DNA from: UBA1731 sp963653155
Lineage (GTDB): Bacteria; Verrucomicrobiota; Kiritimatiellia; RFP12; UBA1067
Direction: 5' to 3'
Assembly (NCBI GenBank): GCA_963653155.1
Contig: CAVJWR010000016.1
Location: 1 to 43,109, forward strand
Length of the DNA stretch: 43,109 bases
This document shows positions 1 through 8,362 of this stretch, one piece after another. Under the pieces are notes generated by a model that saw nothing but the letters and a program-made list of their open reading frames with translations, had not been told where the DNA came from and searched no databases. Each line of letters starts with the position of its first letter. The stretch's first letter is position 1. Made by a program: the position numbers and the translations under genes.

Positions 1-36
1 AGGTGCGGAGATCTCTTCGTCGGAGCGCCGTTTCAT
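1..36 (-). CDS. start of a truncated unknown gene
   Basis: Only the first 12 codons are inside the window (MKRRSDEEISAP), read leftwards off the edge. The ATG at 36-34 overlaps the TGA stop of the CNNM gene (35-33) in an ATGA arrangement, the same 4-nt coupling used by several upstream genes of this run. That arrangement is the main reason to call it. Twelve residues are too few for a family assignment. CNNM/HlyC-type genes are often found in pairs, so a second copy is possible, but nothing seen here proves it. Confidence 0.45.
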   Translation of the reverse strand, partial: MKRRSDEEISAP

Positions 37-1292
37 TCGTCATCCTCCTCCGTACGCTCCACGGCTTCGTCCGTCTCGTTTATGATGGCCTCGTCGGACG
101 CCATTTCGTGTCTGGAAAGCACCTCAAGGCGCACAAGCGTAACTCGGCGATGCCGCCGCTTCAGCACCGTTGCGCGGCATCCGTCGGCAACGATCTCCTG
201 CCCGATGTGCGGTATCCGCTCCGCATGGAACTGCACCCACCCGGAAAGCCTGTCGGCATCCTCCGCCTCCAGCTCGACGTTCAGCCTGCGGTTTATCTCG
301 TCCAGACTTGCGCGGGCATCGATCTCCCAGACGTTCTTTCCCTGGGGCACGATGGCCGGCTCCTGGTCGGGGCTGCCGAACACTCCGGGACCGACGATCA
401 GCTCAAGCACATCGTTGGGCGAGATTATGCCGGCGGTGCCGCCATACTCGTCAAGCACCACCGCGAGCGGCTTGCGGCTTTTCGCGAACGTCTGCAGTAG
501 ATCGTCTAGCGTGACCGTCTCCGGGACGAAAAGCGCATCCTCCATCTTGCCGGTCTCGCTGTCGATCACGCCCTCTATCGCGTCTGGCGTACGCCGATAC
601 ACGGGAAGCCACCGATGCCTGGCGGCGGCGAGCGAATCCTTCCTGAACTTCTCGTCGCGATCCAGATCGTAGCCCTCGATGTCCACCCGTGGAGTCATCT
701 CGTCATTCGCGCACAGCTCCGAAAGGCGAAGCACACCCTCTACCATCTCGGCATCTGCGGCCGATACGTCCCCGCGCTCGGCGGCGGACTCCAACACCGA
801 AACGAATTCGGAATCCGAAAGGGCACGACGTTCCCGCTCAAGCGCCGGGGCAAACGCACGGGAGGAAAATCGCAGCACGTGGCTGAACGGGGACAATATG
901 CCTCGCCAAAAGATGAGAAGCGGCGCGAACAGCGGGGCAAGTTCCTCGGCATATCGCAACGCCAGCCGCTTCGGCGTAATCTCGCCAAACACGAGCAGCA
1001 GAACCGTCATCACCGGAACCGCCAGACATGCCCCGTATGGGATGTAGTCCCGGAACAGCCTGTATCCGATCGCGGAAATCGCGAAGTTCACGAACGTGTT
1101 CCCGACGAGGAGCGTCGAGAAGAGCATCGGCTTGTCGTCAAGGCATCGACCGATGCCAACGTCCGCACGGGGGTTCCTCTGCCTTATCCGCGCCCTCTGC
1201 GCACCCGTCAACGAGAACAGCACCGTCTCGGAGCTTGAGAAGAAGGCCGAAAGGAGAAACAGTACCGGAAGTATAAGGAACCCAAATATCAT
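33..1292 (-). CDS. CNNM/DUF21 + CBS-pair + CorC_HlyC membrane protein
   Basis: A 419-aa inner-membrane protein of the HlyC/CorC (CNNM, DUF21) family, proposed in other bacteria to take part in Mg2+ or Co2+ export; the transported ion cannot be read from sequence. The N-terminal ~130 residues hold hydrophobic segments with the SSSETVLFSLT stretch and the family hallmark VFGEITPKRLA. A CBS pair follows and includes VVLDEYGGTAGIIS, typical of the second CBS domain. The last ~90 residues form the transporter-associated CorC_HlyC domain (NVWEIDARASLDEINRRL...). The tail is very acidic (VERTEEDDE). It starts 10 nt after the stop of the lipoprotein gene and has no clear Shine-Dalgarno, so it probably depends on the upstream run. 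Family assignment is firm, substrate unknown. Confidence 0.9.
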   Translation of the reverse strand: MIFGFLILPVLFLLSAFFSSSETVLFSLTGAQRARIRQRNPRADVGIGRCLDDKPMLFSTLLVGNTFVNFAISAIGYRLFRDYIPYGACLAVPVMTVLLLVFGEITPKRLALRYAEELAPLFAPLLIFWRGILSPFSHVLRFSSRAFAPALERERRALSDSEFVSVLESAAERGDVSAADAEMVEGVLRLSELCANDEMTPRVDIEGYDLDRDEKFRKDSLAAARHRWLPVYRRTPDAIEGVIDSETGKMEDALFVPETVTLDDLLQTFAKSRKPLAVVLDEYGGTAGIISPNDVLELIVGPGVFGSPDQEPAIVPQGKNVWEIDARASLDEINRRLNVELEAEDADRLSGWVQFHAERIPHIGQEIVADGCRATVLKRRHRRVTLVRLEVLSRHEMASDEAIINETDEAVERTEEDDE

Positions 1293-1302
1293 TGCGGAAA
1301 GA

Positions 1303-2631
1303 TCAACGGGCGCAGACCTCTATCAGGACGCACTCGTTTGACTTGAGGCTGAATCTCCATGCGCCGTTCCCTGACGGCGCGACCTCAATGGGACCATCCT
1401 TGCCGATTGCGCAAACCTTGCCTGAAGCCTTCAGTTCGTACGTGTGGCTCTTCTGCCCCTCGTCGAACGGGTCGTCAGAGGCCAGCACGAAATAGGCCTT
1501 CCTTGTGGAAGCGCCGTCGCGGGCGACCATCTCGCCAACTGTGACGTGTGATCCGTCTGCGGCGCGGACGGCGTCAAACGCATCGCCGTAGTGCGTCGCC
1601 ACGGTGCGGTACTTCATGTAGCGGTCTCCGAGACGGCGAATCTCCGCGTTCACCCTCTTCAGCTTTGCGTACTGCTCCGTACGCTCACCCTTGAGCGTAA
1701 GCACGTTGTTCGTCCACCAGCCGGTAAGCCCCGGCATATCGGGCGTCTCGCCAGACGCCGACCTGCTCCAGCAGGCCCAGTCGATCTGTTCGGCCCCGAA
1801 CGCCATCGCGAGGAATGCCTGGAAGCGAAGCATGTTCTCGCTCAGCCAAAGTTCGCCGTAGCTGGAGTTCACCTGCGGGATGTACCAGAGGCTCTTGCCC
1901 GTTGCGCGGCAGGCGGCCGCAACGTCGCGGAAGTTTTCGTAGAACTGCCTGAGCTTCGGCTGACGACTCTTGCCACGCGCGGAATACAGATAGAAGTCGA
2001 AGCAGATGTAGTCAAGACCCACATGCTTCACGTACTCGGCGACGTGTTCGGGATATGTCGCGGTGCCAAGCTGATTCTTGGTCTGACGCGCAGAGTTGCC
2101 CACCACGCTCGCGTAGTTCGGATACAGGTTGATGTACGGAGTGACGCCGGACGGCAGACTCTTCTTCAGGAAATCAGTGACTTCGCCTATGTACGGATAG
2201 TCCAGCGCGGACGGCTCGTCGATGTAGTCCAGAAGCCATATCGCCGGATGATCCTCATATCCGGCAAGGGCCTTCGCATAGCCATCCATCGGACGCAGCT
2301 GGCGCATCTGCCCGGCCTGTTCGCCGCCCATGCCATGCCAGAACGGAACGCCGCCGGTGGCTATCACGCCAAGTCCGTATTTTGCGCACAGGTCAAGCGT
2401 CGCACGATCCGTCACGGGAACGCCATAGATGAAATCGACCCCGCAGTCCCTGATGTCCCTGACGTGCGCCTCGGTACGCGCATACGGCGCAAGGCAATAC
2501 ACTCCGATCTGGAGCTTCGAGCGATCCATGCGGGAAGCGGATGCCTTCCCTTCGCGGCAAGCCGTTCCGCATCCGGCAACCATGCATGCGGCCATCGCCG
2601 CCGCACCCAACTTCAGCATTCCAATGGACAT
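1303..2631 (-). CDS. lipoprotein with glycosidase-like TIM-barrel domain
   Basis: A 442-aa predicted lipoprotein. Two in-frame ATGs lie 6 nt apart. The AAGGAGGT Shine-Dalgarno abuts the first (2637) but sits 6 nt before the second (2631), so the second is chosen. The signal peptide ends in MVAGC, a lipobox, with Cys21 as the lipidated residue. The mature part (LQIGVYCLAPYARTE..., DHPAIWLLDYIDEPSA, GLDYICFDFYLYSA, AEQIDWACWSRS) reads like secreted beta-galactosidase/GH-A-clan-like barrels. The EP of YIDEPSA is a candidate catalytic glutamate region. The C-terminal ~80 residues look like a beta-sandwich. No specific GH family is assigned. Its place between an epimerase and a CNNM gene gives no substrate hint. 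Confidence 0.7.
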   Translation of the reverse strand: MSIGMLKLGAAAMAACMVAGCGTACREGKASASRMDRSKLQIGVYCLAPYARTEAHVRDIRDCGVDFIYGVPVTDRATLDLCAKYGLGVIATGGVPFWHGMGGEQAGQMRQLRPMDGYAKALAGYEDHPAIWLLDYIDEPSALDYPYIGEVTDFLKKSLPSGVTPYINLYPNYASVVGNSARQTKNQLGTATYPEHVAEYVKHVGLDYICFDFYLYSARGKSRQPKLRQFYENFRDVAAACRATGKSLWYIPQVNSSYGELWLSENMLRFQAFLAMAFGAEQIDWACWSRSASGETPDMPGLTGWWTNNVLTLKGERTEQYAKLKRVNAEIRRLGDRYMKYRTVATHYGDAFDAVRAADGSHVTVGEMVARDGASTRKAYFVLASDDPFDEGQKSHTYELKASGKVCAIGKDGPIEVAPSGNGAWRFSLKSNECVLIEVCAR

Positions 2632-2660
2632 TGACATACCTCCTTAATGTATCCGACCGG

Positions 2661-3704
2661 TCAGAAGAACCATTTGGCGCAAGCGAGCAACCCCTGTTTC
2701 CATGGCACACGGTGAGACACGCCTGTCTTGCCCTGAAACTCCGACAGGTGCGCACAGTACCAGTCGTAGTTCCTCACGAGCGCATCCTTGTTCGAATAGC
2801 GTGGCCTGAAATCCAGCATCTTTTCCGCCCTTTCGATGGATACGAAACTGTCCGTAGAGGCCGTCTCGTACACCCATGGATACAGCGGCGAGAGCTTCAG
2901 CGCCTCCAGCACCCTGAGGATGAACACTATCGGCCTGACCGGCAAGCCGCGTATCTTCTTGCCATGCCCGGCCCTGTCTAGCACGGCCTGGTAGTCCTCC
3001 CTCATCGTAGTGAATTCCTTCGCGCCAATGTTGAATTCGGTGTTCACCTTCTCATCCGGGTATGTCATCGCGTTCCAGAGGGCGTCGCACAGATCCTCCA
3101 CGTCCATGAGCTGGTAGCGGTTGTTGCCGCTGCCTATCATCGGGAAGCCATGCCCGGTGTACGCCCAGTCGTAGAAGAGCGCGAAGACCCCAAGGCGCTC
3201 CGGGCCTATGAAGCTCTTTGGACGTATCACGCACACCGTCTGGCCAACGTCGCGAGCCTTGCGGCACACCTCCTCAGCCTCAATCTTCGCGTGCCCATAC
3301 GGCCCTACGCCAATAAGCTCGTCTGTCTCGTATATGGGGTGCCGCTTGGGGACGCCATACACGGCCGTGGACGATATCTGCACAACGCGCCCTACTCCGA
3401 ATCGCCTTGCCGACGCAAGCACGTTTCGTATGCCATCGACTTCGGTCGTGCGGATATCCTCCGGCGAGTACAGCGGCAACGCCGCCGCCGCGTTCACGAT
3501 CACGTCACACCCCTCCGAGACTCTATCGACAGTCGTCGCGTCGCGCACATCCCCAAGTGTGAACTTGAGCCACGGTGCCCCCTTCTCCGGATAGTCGAAG
3601 TCAGCTATGTCAAGGATGCGAATCTCGTCCACACCCTTCTCGCGAAGCTTGCGGACAAGGTTTATGCCGAGGAATCCGCTTCCCCCCGTTATCAATGCTT
3701 TCAT
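2661..3704 (-). CDS. NAD(P)-dependent epimerase/dehydratase (extended SDR)
   Basis: A 347-aa extended short-chain dehydrogenase/reductase that probably works on a nucleotide sugar or sterol-like substrate in the cytoplasm. The Rossmann motif GGSGFLG is at residues 7-13, the adenine-pocket acidic residue region is DIADFD (32-37), the NAAAA stretch is at 71-75, the active-site serines are S111/S112, and Tyr136-x3-Lys140 (YGHAK) is the catalytic pair. The length suits the family. The ATG at 3704 overlaps the DUF4340 stop (ATGA), with GGGAG about 6 nt upstream, so the two are translationally coupled. The SPEDIRTTEVDG and later segments recall 3-beta-HSD/NSDHL-like members, but substrate assignment is not possible from sequence alone. 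Confidence 0.9.
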   Translation of the reverse strand: MKALITGGSGFLGINLVRKLREKGVDEIRILDIADFDYPEKGAPWLKFTLGDVRDATTVDRVSEGCDVIVNAAAALPLYSPEDIRTTEVDGIRNVLASARRFGVGRVVQISSTAVYGVPKRHPIYETDELIGVGPYGHAKIEAEEVCRKARDVGQTVCVIRPKSFIGPERLGVFALFYDWAYTGHGFPMIGSGNNRYQLMDVEDLCDALWNAMTYPDEKVNTEFNIGAKEFTTMREDYQAVLDRAGHGKKIRGLPVRPIVFILRVLEALKLSPLYPWVYETASTDSFVSIERAEKMLDFRPRYSNKDALVRNYDWYCAHLSEFQGKTGVSHRVPWKQGLLACAKWFF

Positions 3705-5368
3705 TTCTTCTCCCTCAATGTTGCCATCTCCGGCTTGGTGAGCGAAGATACCGTAGCGGCGGAAAGGATGAACGCCGCATCCGATCCTCCGATCGTCGCA
3801 AACCGGCCGCCGCCAGGCGCCGCCGAGCCAAGCAGCAGGGTACGGAGGGCCGATTCGCTGTCGTCAAGCTCAAAGGCCAGCGAATACGAGGGCCTGTCAA
3901 ATCCATACCGCTCGAAATCGTCCTTCCTGAGCATCACTGTCTCAACGCCTTCCGCGACGATGCCTTTCGACAGCAGCTCAAGCAGGTCGCTATGCACGGC
4001 ATCGCCCGGCCCGCGCAGAGACGGCCCACGAACCTCCCATTCGGATCCGGCCGCAGTGCCTACGCGAATCCGGCGGACCTTCTCGACAGGGTAGCGTATG
4101 AGCATGCGGTCGCGGAGATCCGCAAGCCGAGTCCCCTCTGGCAGAAATGCATCCGACAGCACGCACACGGGAAAGTTCGTGTTGGCTGTGCCGACCGACA
4201 CCACAAGCGAGTTGGACTCCACGTTGACCACGTCCACTCCGCGTATCGAAAGTATCCTGTCAAGCAGAAGCCCCACATTCTCCGCATCCGCCGGGGCATC
4301 CACGGGCGACACGAGGCGCCATTGGTCTGCCGGCCCTCTGCGCGAAAGCATGTACGCAGGGAATCCCTCTGAGACGGAGATGGACGTGACGGATGCCGCG
4401 TCAACGGGAAACACGCGCGTATCCTCAAGTGTCCGCTGGCAGCGTCTGCACGTCTCAAGCAATGCCGCCGGGACCTTGACGGCGGCGCCTTCCGGGGAAA
4501 GCGCCCACACCTCGTTTGTGCCGGCAGGCAAGCCAAACACAACCTTCTCGATCACGCCAAGCGGACTGCGCAAGGATATCGTGTAGGAGCCCTCTTCGGC
4601 GCCAAGCCCAACGTTTACCGTCTCGCCCTTCCTGCCGTACGCCACGATTCGGGCCGAGCATATCGCATTGGCGAGACCATCTGCCACGGCCTTGTCCGCA
4701 GGGGCGTCCACCGGCTCCGAAAGCCTCCATCCGCCGCCCGCCCGGATCAGCTTCGAGAACGGCTCGCCGGGATTCTTCAGCCCGATGTCGGAGATGTCGG
4801 CGGTGCCGAACGAGAAGAGATTCCTGCGGCGGAATTCCCTCAGCGGTCGGCCGAGTTCCCGCGCGACGGAAGCCGAGACCGTGAATACCGAACCTTCACC
4901 CATCCTCTTCGCGTAGACCTCCCCGCCAATGGCGGTGTCCCGTCCGAACAGGTAGGTCTCCTGCCGTCCCGACGCAAGGAATGTCACCGCTAGATGCGGC
5001 GGCTCCAGCCCGAAATCGCGCAGGGAACGGCCCAGCATCTTCATGTCGCGGGCGGAAAGCACATCCTGCGGCTCGGCGAACACCGCCAGATCGAGGATTC
5101 GCCTTACCGTCTCGGAATCAGCCTCCGCCTTGATGGGGCCGTCCAGAAGCCACTTGCCGCCGGTTCGCACGAGCGATATGCGTATGGGACGGCCATCCGT
5201 GGTCTTGCGGTCTATCGCGACGGCGGATATCGAATCGGGGTTCAGGGACGAGAGCACTACGCCCGGCACGGCGGACCCGGAAGGGCCGAGCAGGGAGATG
5301 GCCGCGAGCGCAAGCGCGAAGACGAGGCTCAACGCGAGCGAGAACAGTATTGCCCTTCGATTCTTCAA
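3701..5368 (-). CDS. DUF4340-containing membrane-anchored protein of the Gld-type ABC module
   Basis: A 555-aa protein with one N-terminal transmembrane helix (roughly residues 8-27) and a large non-cytoplasmic part with repeated DUF4340-like units (VAIDRKTTDGRPIRISLVRTGGKWLL... and later copies such as ITSISVSEGFPAYMLSRRG). The family habitually follows GldF/GldG-like ABC genes, as here; its biochemical role is not established. I start it at the TTG at 5368-5366, because AAGGAGG lies 6-8 nt upstream and this TTG overlaps the GldFG stop as TTGA. The open frame extends ~136 codons further upstream, but that segment lies inside the GldFG gene and is Arg/Cys-rich out-of-frame translation, so it is excluded. 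It overlaps the epimerase gene by 4 nt at the 3' end. Confidence 0.85.
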   Translation of the reverse strand: MKNRRAILFSLALSLVFALALAAISLLGPSGSAVPGVVLSSLNPDSISAVAIDRKTTDGRPIRISLVRTGGKWLLDGPIKAEADSETVRRILDLAVFAEPQDVLSARDMKMLGRSLRDFGLEPPHLAVTFLASGRQETYLFGRDTAIGGEVYAKRMGEGSVFTVSASVARELGRPLREFRRRNLFSFGTADISDIGLKNPGEPFSKLIRAGGGWRLSEPVDAPADKAVADGLANAICSARIVAYGRKGETVNVGLGAEEGSYTISLRSPLGVIEKVVFGLPAGTNEVWALSPEGAAVKVPAALLETCRRCQRTLEDTRVFPVDAASVTSISVSEGFPAYMLSRRGPADQWRLVSPVDAPADAENVGLLLDRILSIRGVDVVNVESNSLVVSVGTANTNFPVCVLSDAFLPEGTRLADLRDRMLIRYPVEKVRRIRVGTAAGSEWEVRGPSLRGPGDAVHSDLLELLSKGIVAEGVETVMLRKDDFERYGFDRPSYSLAFELDDSESALRTLLLGSAAPGGGRFATIGGSDAAFILSAATVSSLTKPEMATLREKK

Positions 5369-7416
5369 GGATGCCTCCTTTTCCAGGCGACGCACATCAT
5401 GCCGAAAAGGGTCGCCACTGCGGGGACGCAGAGCGACGAGATGGCGGCGAACCTGATCCTTCCGCCGCGATCCATGTGCGCCGCCAGCACATTCCCCGCT
5501 ATGTCGGCAGAACCCGAAACGTCTATCCCGGCAAGCCACGCCACCGAGTTGAGCAGCAGATCGCGGTTTGCGTTCGCGCGAGAAGCGAGCGAGGCGTTCC
5601 TGAGGAAAGAGTTGTCGCCTATCAGGACCATTCGCGCAGGGCGTATCGCAAGGTCGCTCTTCAGGTACGCGCCCTTCTCCGCCGCGACGGCGAAGGCAAG
5701 GCCATCCGCCATGCAGAGCGGTGAGAACGAGAAGCCATTCTCGCGTCCAGACGAGGATGCGCCAATCCCGAACCACACGGCGCCGGGCGCAAGAACGACC
5801 GCCGTTCCCGTCAACTGGCTCGATACCGCATGGTCGCCGAACTCCGAGACGACGACGTTCGATCCGTCGGTGGTGCGCACCTTGGCCTCAACGCGGTTCA
5901 CGGCGACACCGTACGCCTCAAGGAGTGGCCCCAATCCGGCAGAACCGTCGTTGGATACGGTCGCAAGCAGATGCCCGCCCTGCGCAAGGAACAGCTCCAC
6001 GTCCCTCAGCTCGGAAGACGAGAACGGAACGCGGGCGCCGGACACTACAAGCACAGAGCAGTCGGACGGGATAGAGGATGTGGCTGTGAAAAGGGCTTCG
6101 ACCCTGTACCCATCCTGCCTCAGCGCCCTAACCGCATCGCTCGCGCCATCCTGCCCGAAATCGTCCACGCCCGGCTCACCATGCCCCGCAGTAAACAGCA
6201 CCCTGTCGCGCCGCATCGGCATCGACAGCCTCTGTATCGCAGATGCGCATGCGGCCTCGTCAATATCCTTCGCCGGCACGACTATGCGGCGGCGTCCAGA
6301 CGAGAACATCACCGCCCCCTCCCCGATCCCCATCTGGGCAAGCCGTGCCGCAGAGGAATCCCATCGCGGGTCTATGAAGTCGCAGGTCACGTCGGCACCC
6401 GCGACGGTGCGGGACTCCGCGACGACGGAGCGGAGCAGACGCGACACCGGAACGAACCTTGGGGAACTCCTGCGCAGACACGCCGTTATGCGCACCTCGT
6501 GAGGCACGCTGGATAGTATCTCCCGCGTACGTGCCGAAAAACCGGACTCGCGAGATCCGCCAGGCCAGCCGATCCTGACGTCAAGGCCGTACGCAACGGC
6601 CGCAAACAGCGCAGTGGCCAAAAGCGCACTCGCGACCGACAGCAGGGTGGACGCCTTCAGCGCGACCTTGCCGCCACCAACGAACCTGCGCATGGCGAAA
6701 GCCTTGGACGCCGCAAATACGGCAAACACGGAGACCGCAGCCGCCACGGCCACCCCTCCAAGGGAAACGCTTCCGTCGGCGGCATCGGCGATGAGGGCAT
6801 CCAGCGGCATCTCGGCGAACCTCATGCGCACCAGCGGACTCCATTCCACAAGCGCACGGTACAGGGCATGCGGCATGGCGCAGGTGAGCACGAGCGACGC
6901 GACGGCGGCTGGCGCCGGGCGGCGGAACGCCACGGCGGCAAGGGAGCCTATGGCCGTAAGCGGAAGCGCATACACGCAAAGCGCGGCGAAAGCCGGAAAC
7001 AGCCGGGCGACAGACATCCCGGAGGCGAGGGCCGGGGCGCATCGCGGCAACACAAGCACGGGTACGCAAAGCGAAACGGCAACAGTGAGGACGACCGCCG
7101 CGTATGCCCCCAGAAAGCGACCGGCGGCAAACTTGCGTTCAGGCACCGGGGCCACAAGGTCTATCTCATCGCAACCCGGCTCCCCATCACCATTCCACAG
7201 GCGCATCGTGAACAGTGCCGCGAGCAGAGGCAATGCGTAGGATGCCGAGACCGCCCAGACCGATGCCACGGAAACGGCTGTACCCTCTGCGGAAAAGAGC
7301 GCCTTTGCGAAGAGCGCCCCAGATGCCGCAAGGAACGCCACGGCGGCAAACACGGATGTGGACTGCCCGGACAGGCGGCCAAACGTACGGCGAGCGATTA
7401 CCGACAGCGTCTTCAT
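5365..7416 (-). CDS. fused ABC-2 permease / GldG-type protein (GldF-GldG fusion)
   Basis: A 683-aa protein fusing an ABC-2-type permease with a GldG (ABC_transp_aux) domain. The N-terminal ~270 residues hold about six hydrophobic helices. A periplasmic-type region follows (VPHEVRITACLRRSSPRF..., FTAGHGEPGVDDFG, VLVVSGARVPFSSSELRDVELFLAQGGHLL). A last transmembrane helix near the C-terminus (ISSLCVPAVATLFGMMCVAW) precedes a basic tail. In Bacteroidota GldF and GldG are separate and serve gliding and type 9 secretion; in PVC and many other bacteria homologues occur outside gliding and their cargo is unknown. The ATG at 7416 overlaps the ATPase stop by 4 nt, and the downstream DUF4340 gene overlaps in turn, so the three subunits are probably made together. 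Confidence 0.88.
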   Translation of the reverse strand: MKTLSVIARRTFGRLSGQSTSVFAAVAFLAASGALFAKALFSAEGTAVSVASVWAVSASYALPLLAALFTMRLWNGDGEPGCDEIDLVAPVPERKFAAGRFLGAYAAVVLTVAVSLCVPVLVLPRCAPALASGMSVARLFPAFAALCVYALPLTAIGSLAAVAFRRPAPAAVASLVLTCAMPHALYRALVEWSPLVRMRFAEMPLDALIADAADGSVSLGGVAVAAAVSVFAVFAASKAFAMRRFVGGGKVALKASTLLSVASALLATALFAAVAYGLDVRIGWPGGSRESGFSARTREILSSVPHEVRITACLRRSSPRFVPVSRLLRSVVAESRTVAGADVTCDFIDPRWDSSAARLAQMGIGEGAVMFSSGRRRIVVPAKDIDEAACASAIQRLSMPMRRDRVLFTAGHGEPGVDDFGQDGASDAVRALRQDGYRVEALFTATSSIPSDCSVLVVSGARVPFSSSELRDVELFLAQGGHLLATVSNDGSAGLGPLLEAYGVAVNRVEAKVRTTDGSNVVVSEFGDHAVSSQLTGTAVVLAPGAVWFGIGASSSGRENGFSFSPLCMADGLAFAVAAEKGAYLKSDLAIRPARMVLIGDNSFLRNASLASRANANRDLLLNSVAWLAGIDVSGSADIAGNVLAAHMDRGGRIRFAAISSLCVPAVATLFGMMCVAWKRRHP

Positions 7417-8045
7417 GCGATCCTCCCCGACTTCAGCTCAAGTATGGAGGCGCCAGCCTTGCCAAACCAGTCCGTCTCGTGCCCCGCAAGGATCACGGAC
7501 GCGAATGCCCTGAACGAATCGAGCATGGACACCACGGATTCGCGCGCCTCCAGGTCAAGGTCCGCAAACACATCGTCGAGAAGCAGTAGCCGAGGCCGCA
7601 GAAGCACCGCCTCGGCAAGCGCCACCCGCTTGCGCTGCCCACGGGAAAGGCTCCCGACCGCAAAATCCGAGAATTGTTCGAGCCCGCATATCGACATGGC
7701 CTCGCGAACGCGATGGCGTATCTTGCGGGACTGCTCCCCCTTAAGCCTTGCCCGGTACTTAAGGTAGGATCTGACGGAAAGATCCGCCTCGGCCGACAGC
7801 GATTCGCCAAGCCAGCCGAGACGGCGCCTATGGCGTATCGGCTCGGCTGAGATATCCACCCCGTCCGCCAGCACCACACCGGAAGTGGGAAGCCATATCC
7901 CGGCCAGTATCTTCAGCAACGTGGACTTGCCGGCCCCGTTCGGGCCGGTGATGGCCAAGACATCGCCGGCGTCGACCGAAAACGACACTCCGGACAGTAT
8001 ATCCCGGCCAACGCGGGAGAAGCAGACATTTCTCACTTCAAACAT
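7413..8045 (-). CDS. ABC transporter ATP-binding protein (GldA-like)
   Basis: A 210-aa ATPase subunit energising the adjacent permease. Walker A is GPNGAGKST (residues 34-42), the signature is LSRGQRKR (133-140), Walker B is LLLLDD (153-158), the D-loop is ADLD and the switch histidine is His189 (AGHE). Position 158 is Asp where most ABC ATPases have the catalytic Glu, a mild oddity. I choose ATG 8045 (MFEVRNV), because ABC homology starts there and the 35 further upstream codons overlap the promoter and part of the tRNA leader. There is no Shine-Dalgarno. An extended -10 (TGGTAAAAT) ends 7 nt before the ATG, so the mRNA may be leaderless. First gene of a 4-nt-overlap chain. Confidence 0.93.
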   Translation of the reverse strand: MFEVRNVCFSRVGRDILSGVSFSVDAGDVLAITGPNGAGKSTLLKILAGIWLPTSGVVLADGVDISAEPIRHRRRLGWLGESLSAEADLSVRSYLKYRARLKGEQSRKIRHRVREAMSICGLEQFSDFAVGSLSRGQRKRVALAEAVLLRPRLLLLDDVFADLDLEARESVVSMLDSFRAFASVILAGHETDWFGKAGASILELKSGRIA

Positions 8046-8052
8046 GGGTGGG

Positions 8053-8061
8053 ATTTTACCA
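8053..8061 (-). promoter_or_regulatory. extended -10 promoter of the gldA-like run
   Basis: On the minus strand the sequence reads TGGTAAAAT, an extended -10, with 7 nt between it and the ATG at 8045. Initiation about 7 nt after the -10 would put +1 at or next to the start codon. No convincing -35 is seen. It lies back to back with the tRNA-Leu promoter. Confidence 0.55.
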
Positions 8062-8071
8062 AAAAATCCCC

Positions 8072-8100
8072 TTGCGCGCCATCTGCCAATATGATATATT
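8072..8100 (+). promoter_or_regulatory. promoter of tRNA-Leu / tRNA-Tyr
   Basis: TTGCGC at 8072-8077, a 17-nt spacer, then TATATT at 8095-8100, with TG at 8092-8093 as an extended -10. Start of transcription is predicted near 8107, about 14 nt before the mature tRNA-Leu. It overlaps the divergent gldA-like promoter region. Confidence 0.65.
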
Positions 8101-8120
8101 ACGCCCCGTTTTTCCGCCTT

Positions 8121-8205
8121 GCTCGGGTGGTGAAATTGGCAGACACGCATGCTTGAGGTGCATGTGGAGAGATCCTTGCGGGTTCGAGTCCCGCCCCGAG
8201 CACCA
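8121..8205 (+). tRNA. tRNA-Leu(GAG)
   Basis: An 85-nt class II tRNA with encoded CCA. The acceptor GCTCGGG pairs with CCCGAGC. The anticodon stem CATGC/GCATG encloses the loop TTGAGGT, giving anticodon GAG (reads CUC/CUU). The long variable arm forms GGA-GAGA-TCC. The T arm is GCGGG-TTCGAGT-CCCGC. All stems pair without mismatch, so the gene looks functional. Confidence 0.96.
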
Positions 8206-8253
8206 TTCGTGGTTTCCTGTCAATGACATGGCATGGCGAAAGACGTGCTGATC

Positions 8254-8339
8254 GGTGGGATACTCAAGCGGTCAACGAGGGCAGACTGTAAATCTGCTGG
8301 CTTACGCCTTCCAAGGTTCGAATCCTTGCCCCACCACCA
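8254..8339 (+). tRNA. tRNA-Tyr(GUA)
   Basis: An 86-nt class II tRNA with encoded CCA. The anticodon stem GCAGA/TCTGC encloses CTGTAAA, giving anticodon GUA. The T arm is CAAGG-TTCGAAT-CCTTG. The acceptor GGTGGGA pairs with CCCCACC except for an A-C mismatch at the seventh pair. It is 48 nt after tRNA-Leu and probably co-transcribed with it. Its 3' end contains the -35 of the next gene. Confidence 0.95.
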
Positions 8340-8354
8340 CTTCCATGGTATAAT
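8326..8354 (+). promoter_or_regulatory. promoter of the SGNH gene, -35 inside tRNA-Tyr
   Basis: TTGCCC at 8326-8331 lies inside the T-arm/acceptor 3' part of tRNA-Tyr. After exactly 17 nt comes TATAAT at 8349-8354, preceded by TGG (extended -10). The ATG follows after 8 nt, so the predicted transcript starts at or within 1-2 nt of the start codon. Confidence 0.65.
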
Positions 8355-8362
8355 CATCCGCC

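Noticed and set aside
5369..5776. N-terminal extension of the DUF4340 frame
   Set aside because: It lies wholly within the GldFG coding region in another frame, and a ribosome site plus TTGA overlap define the true start at 5368.
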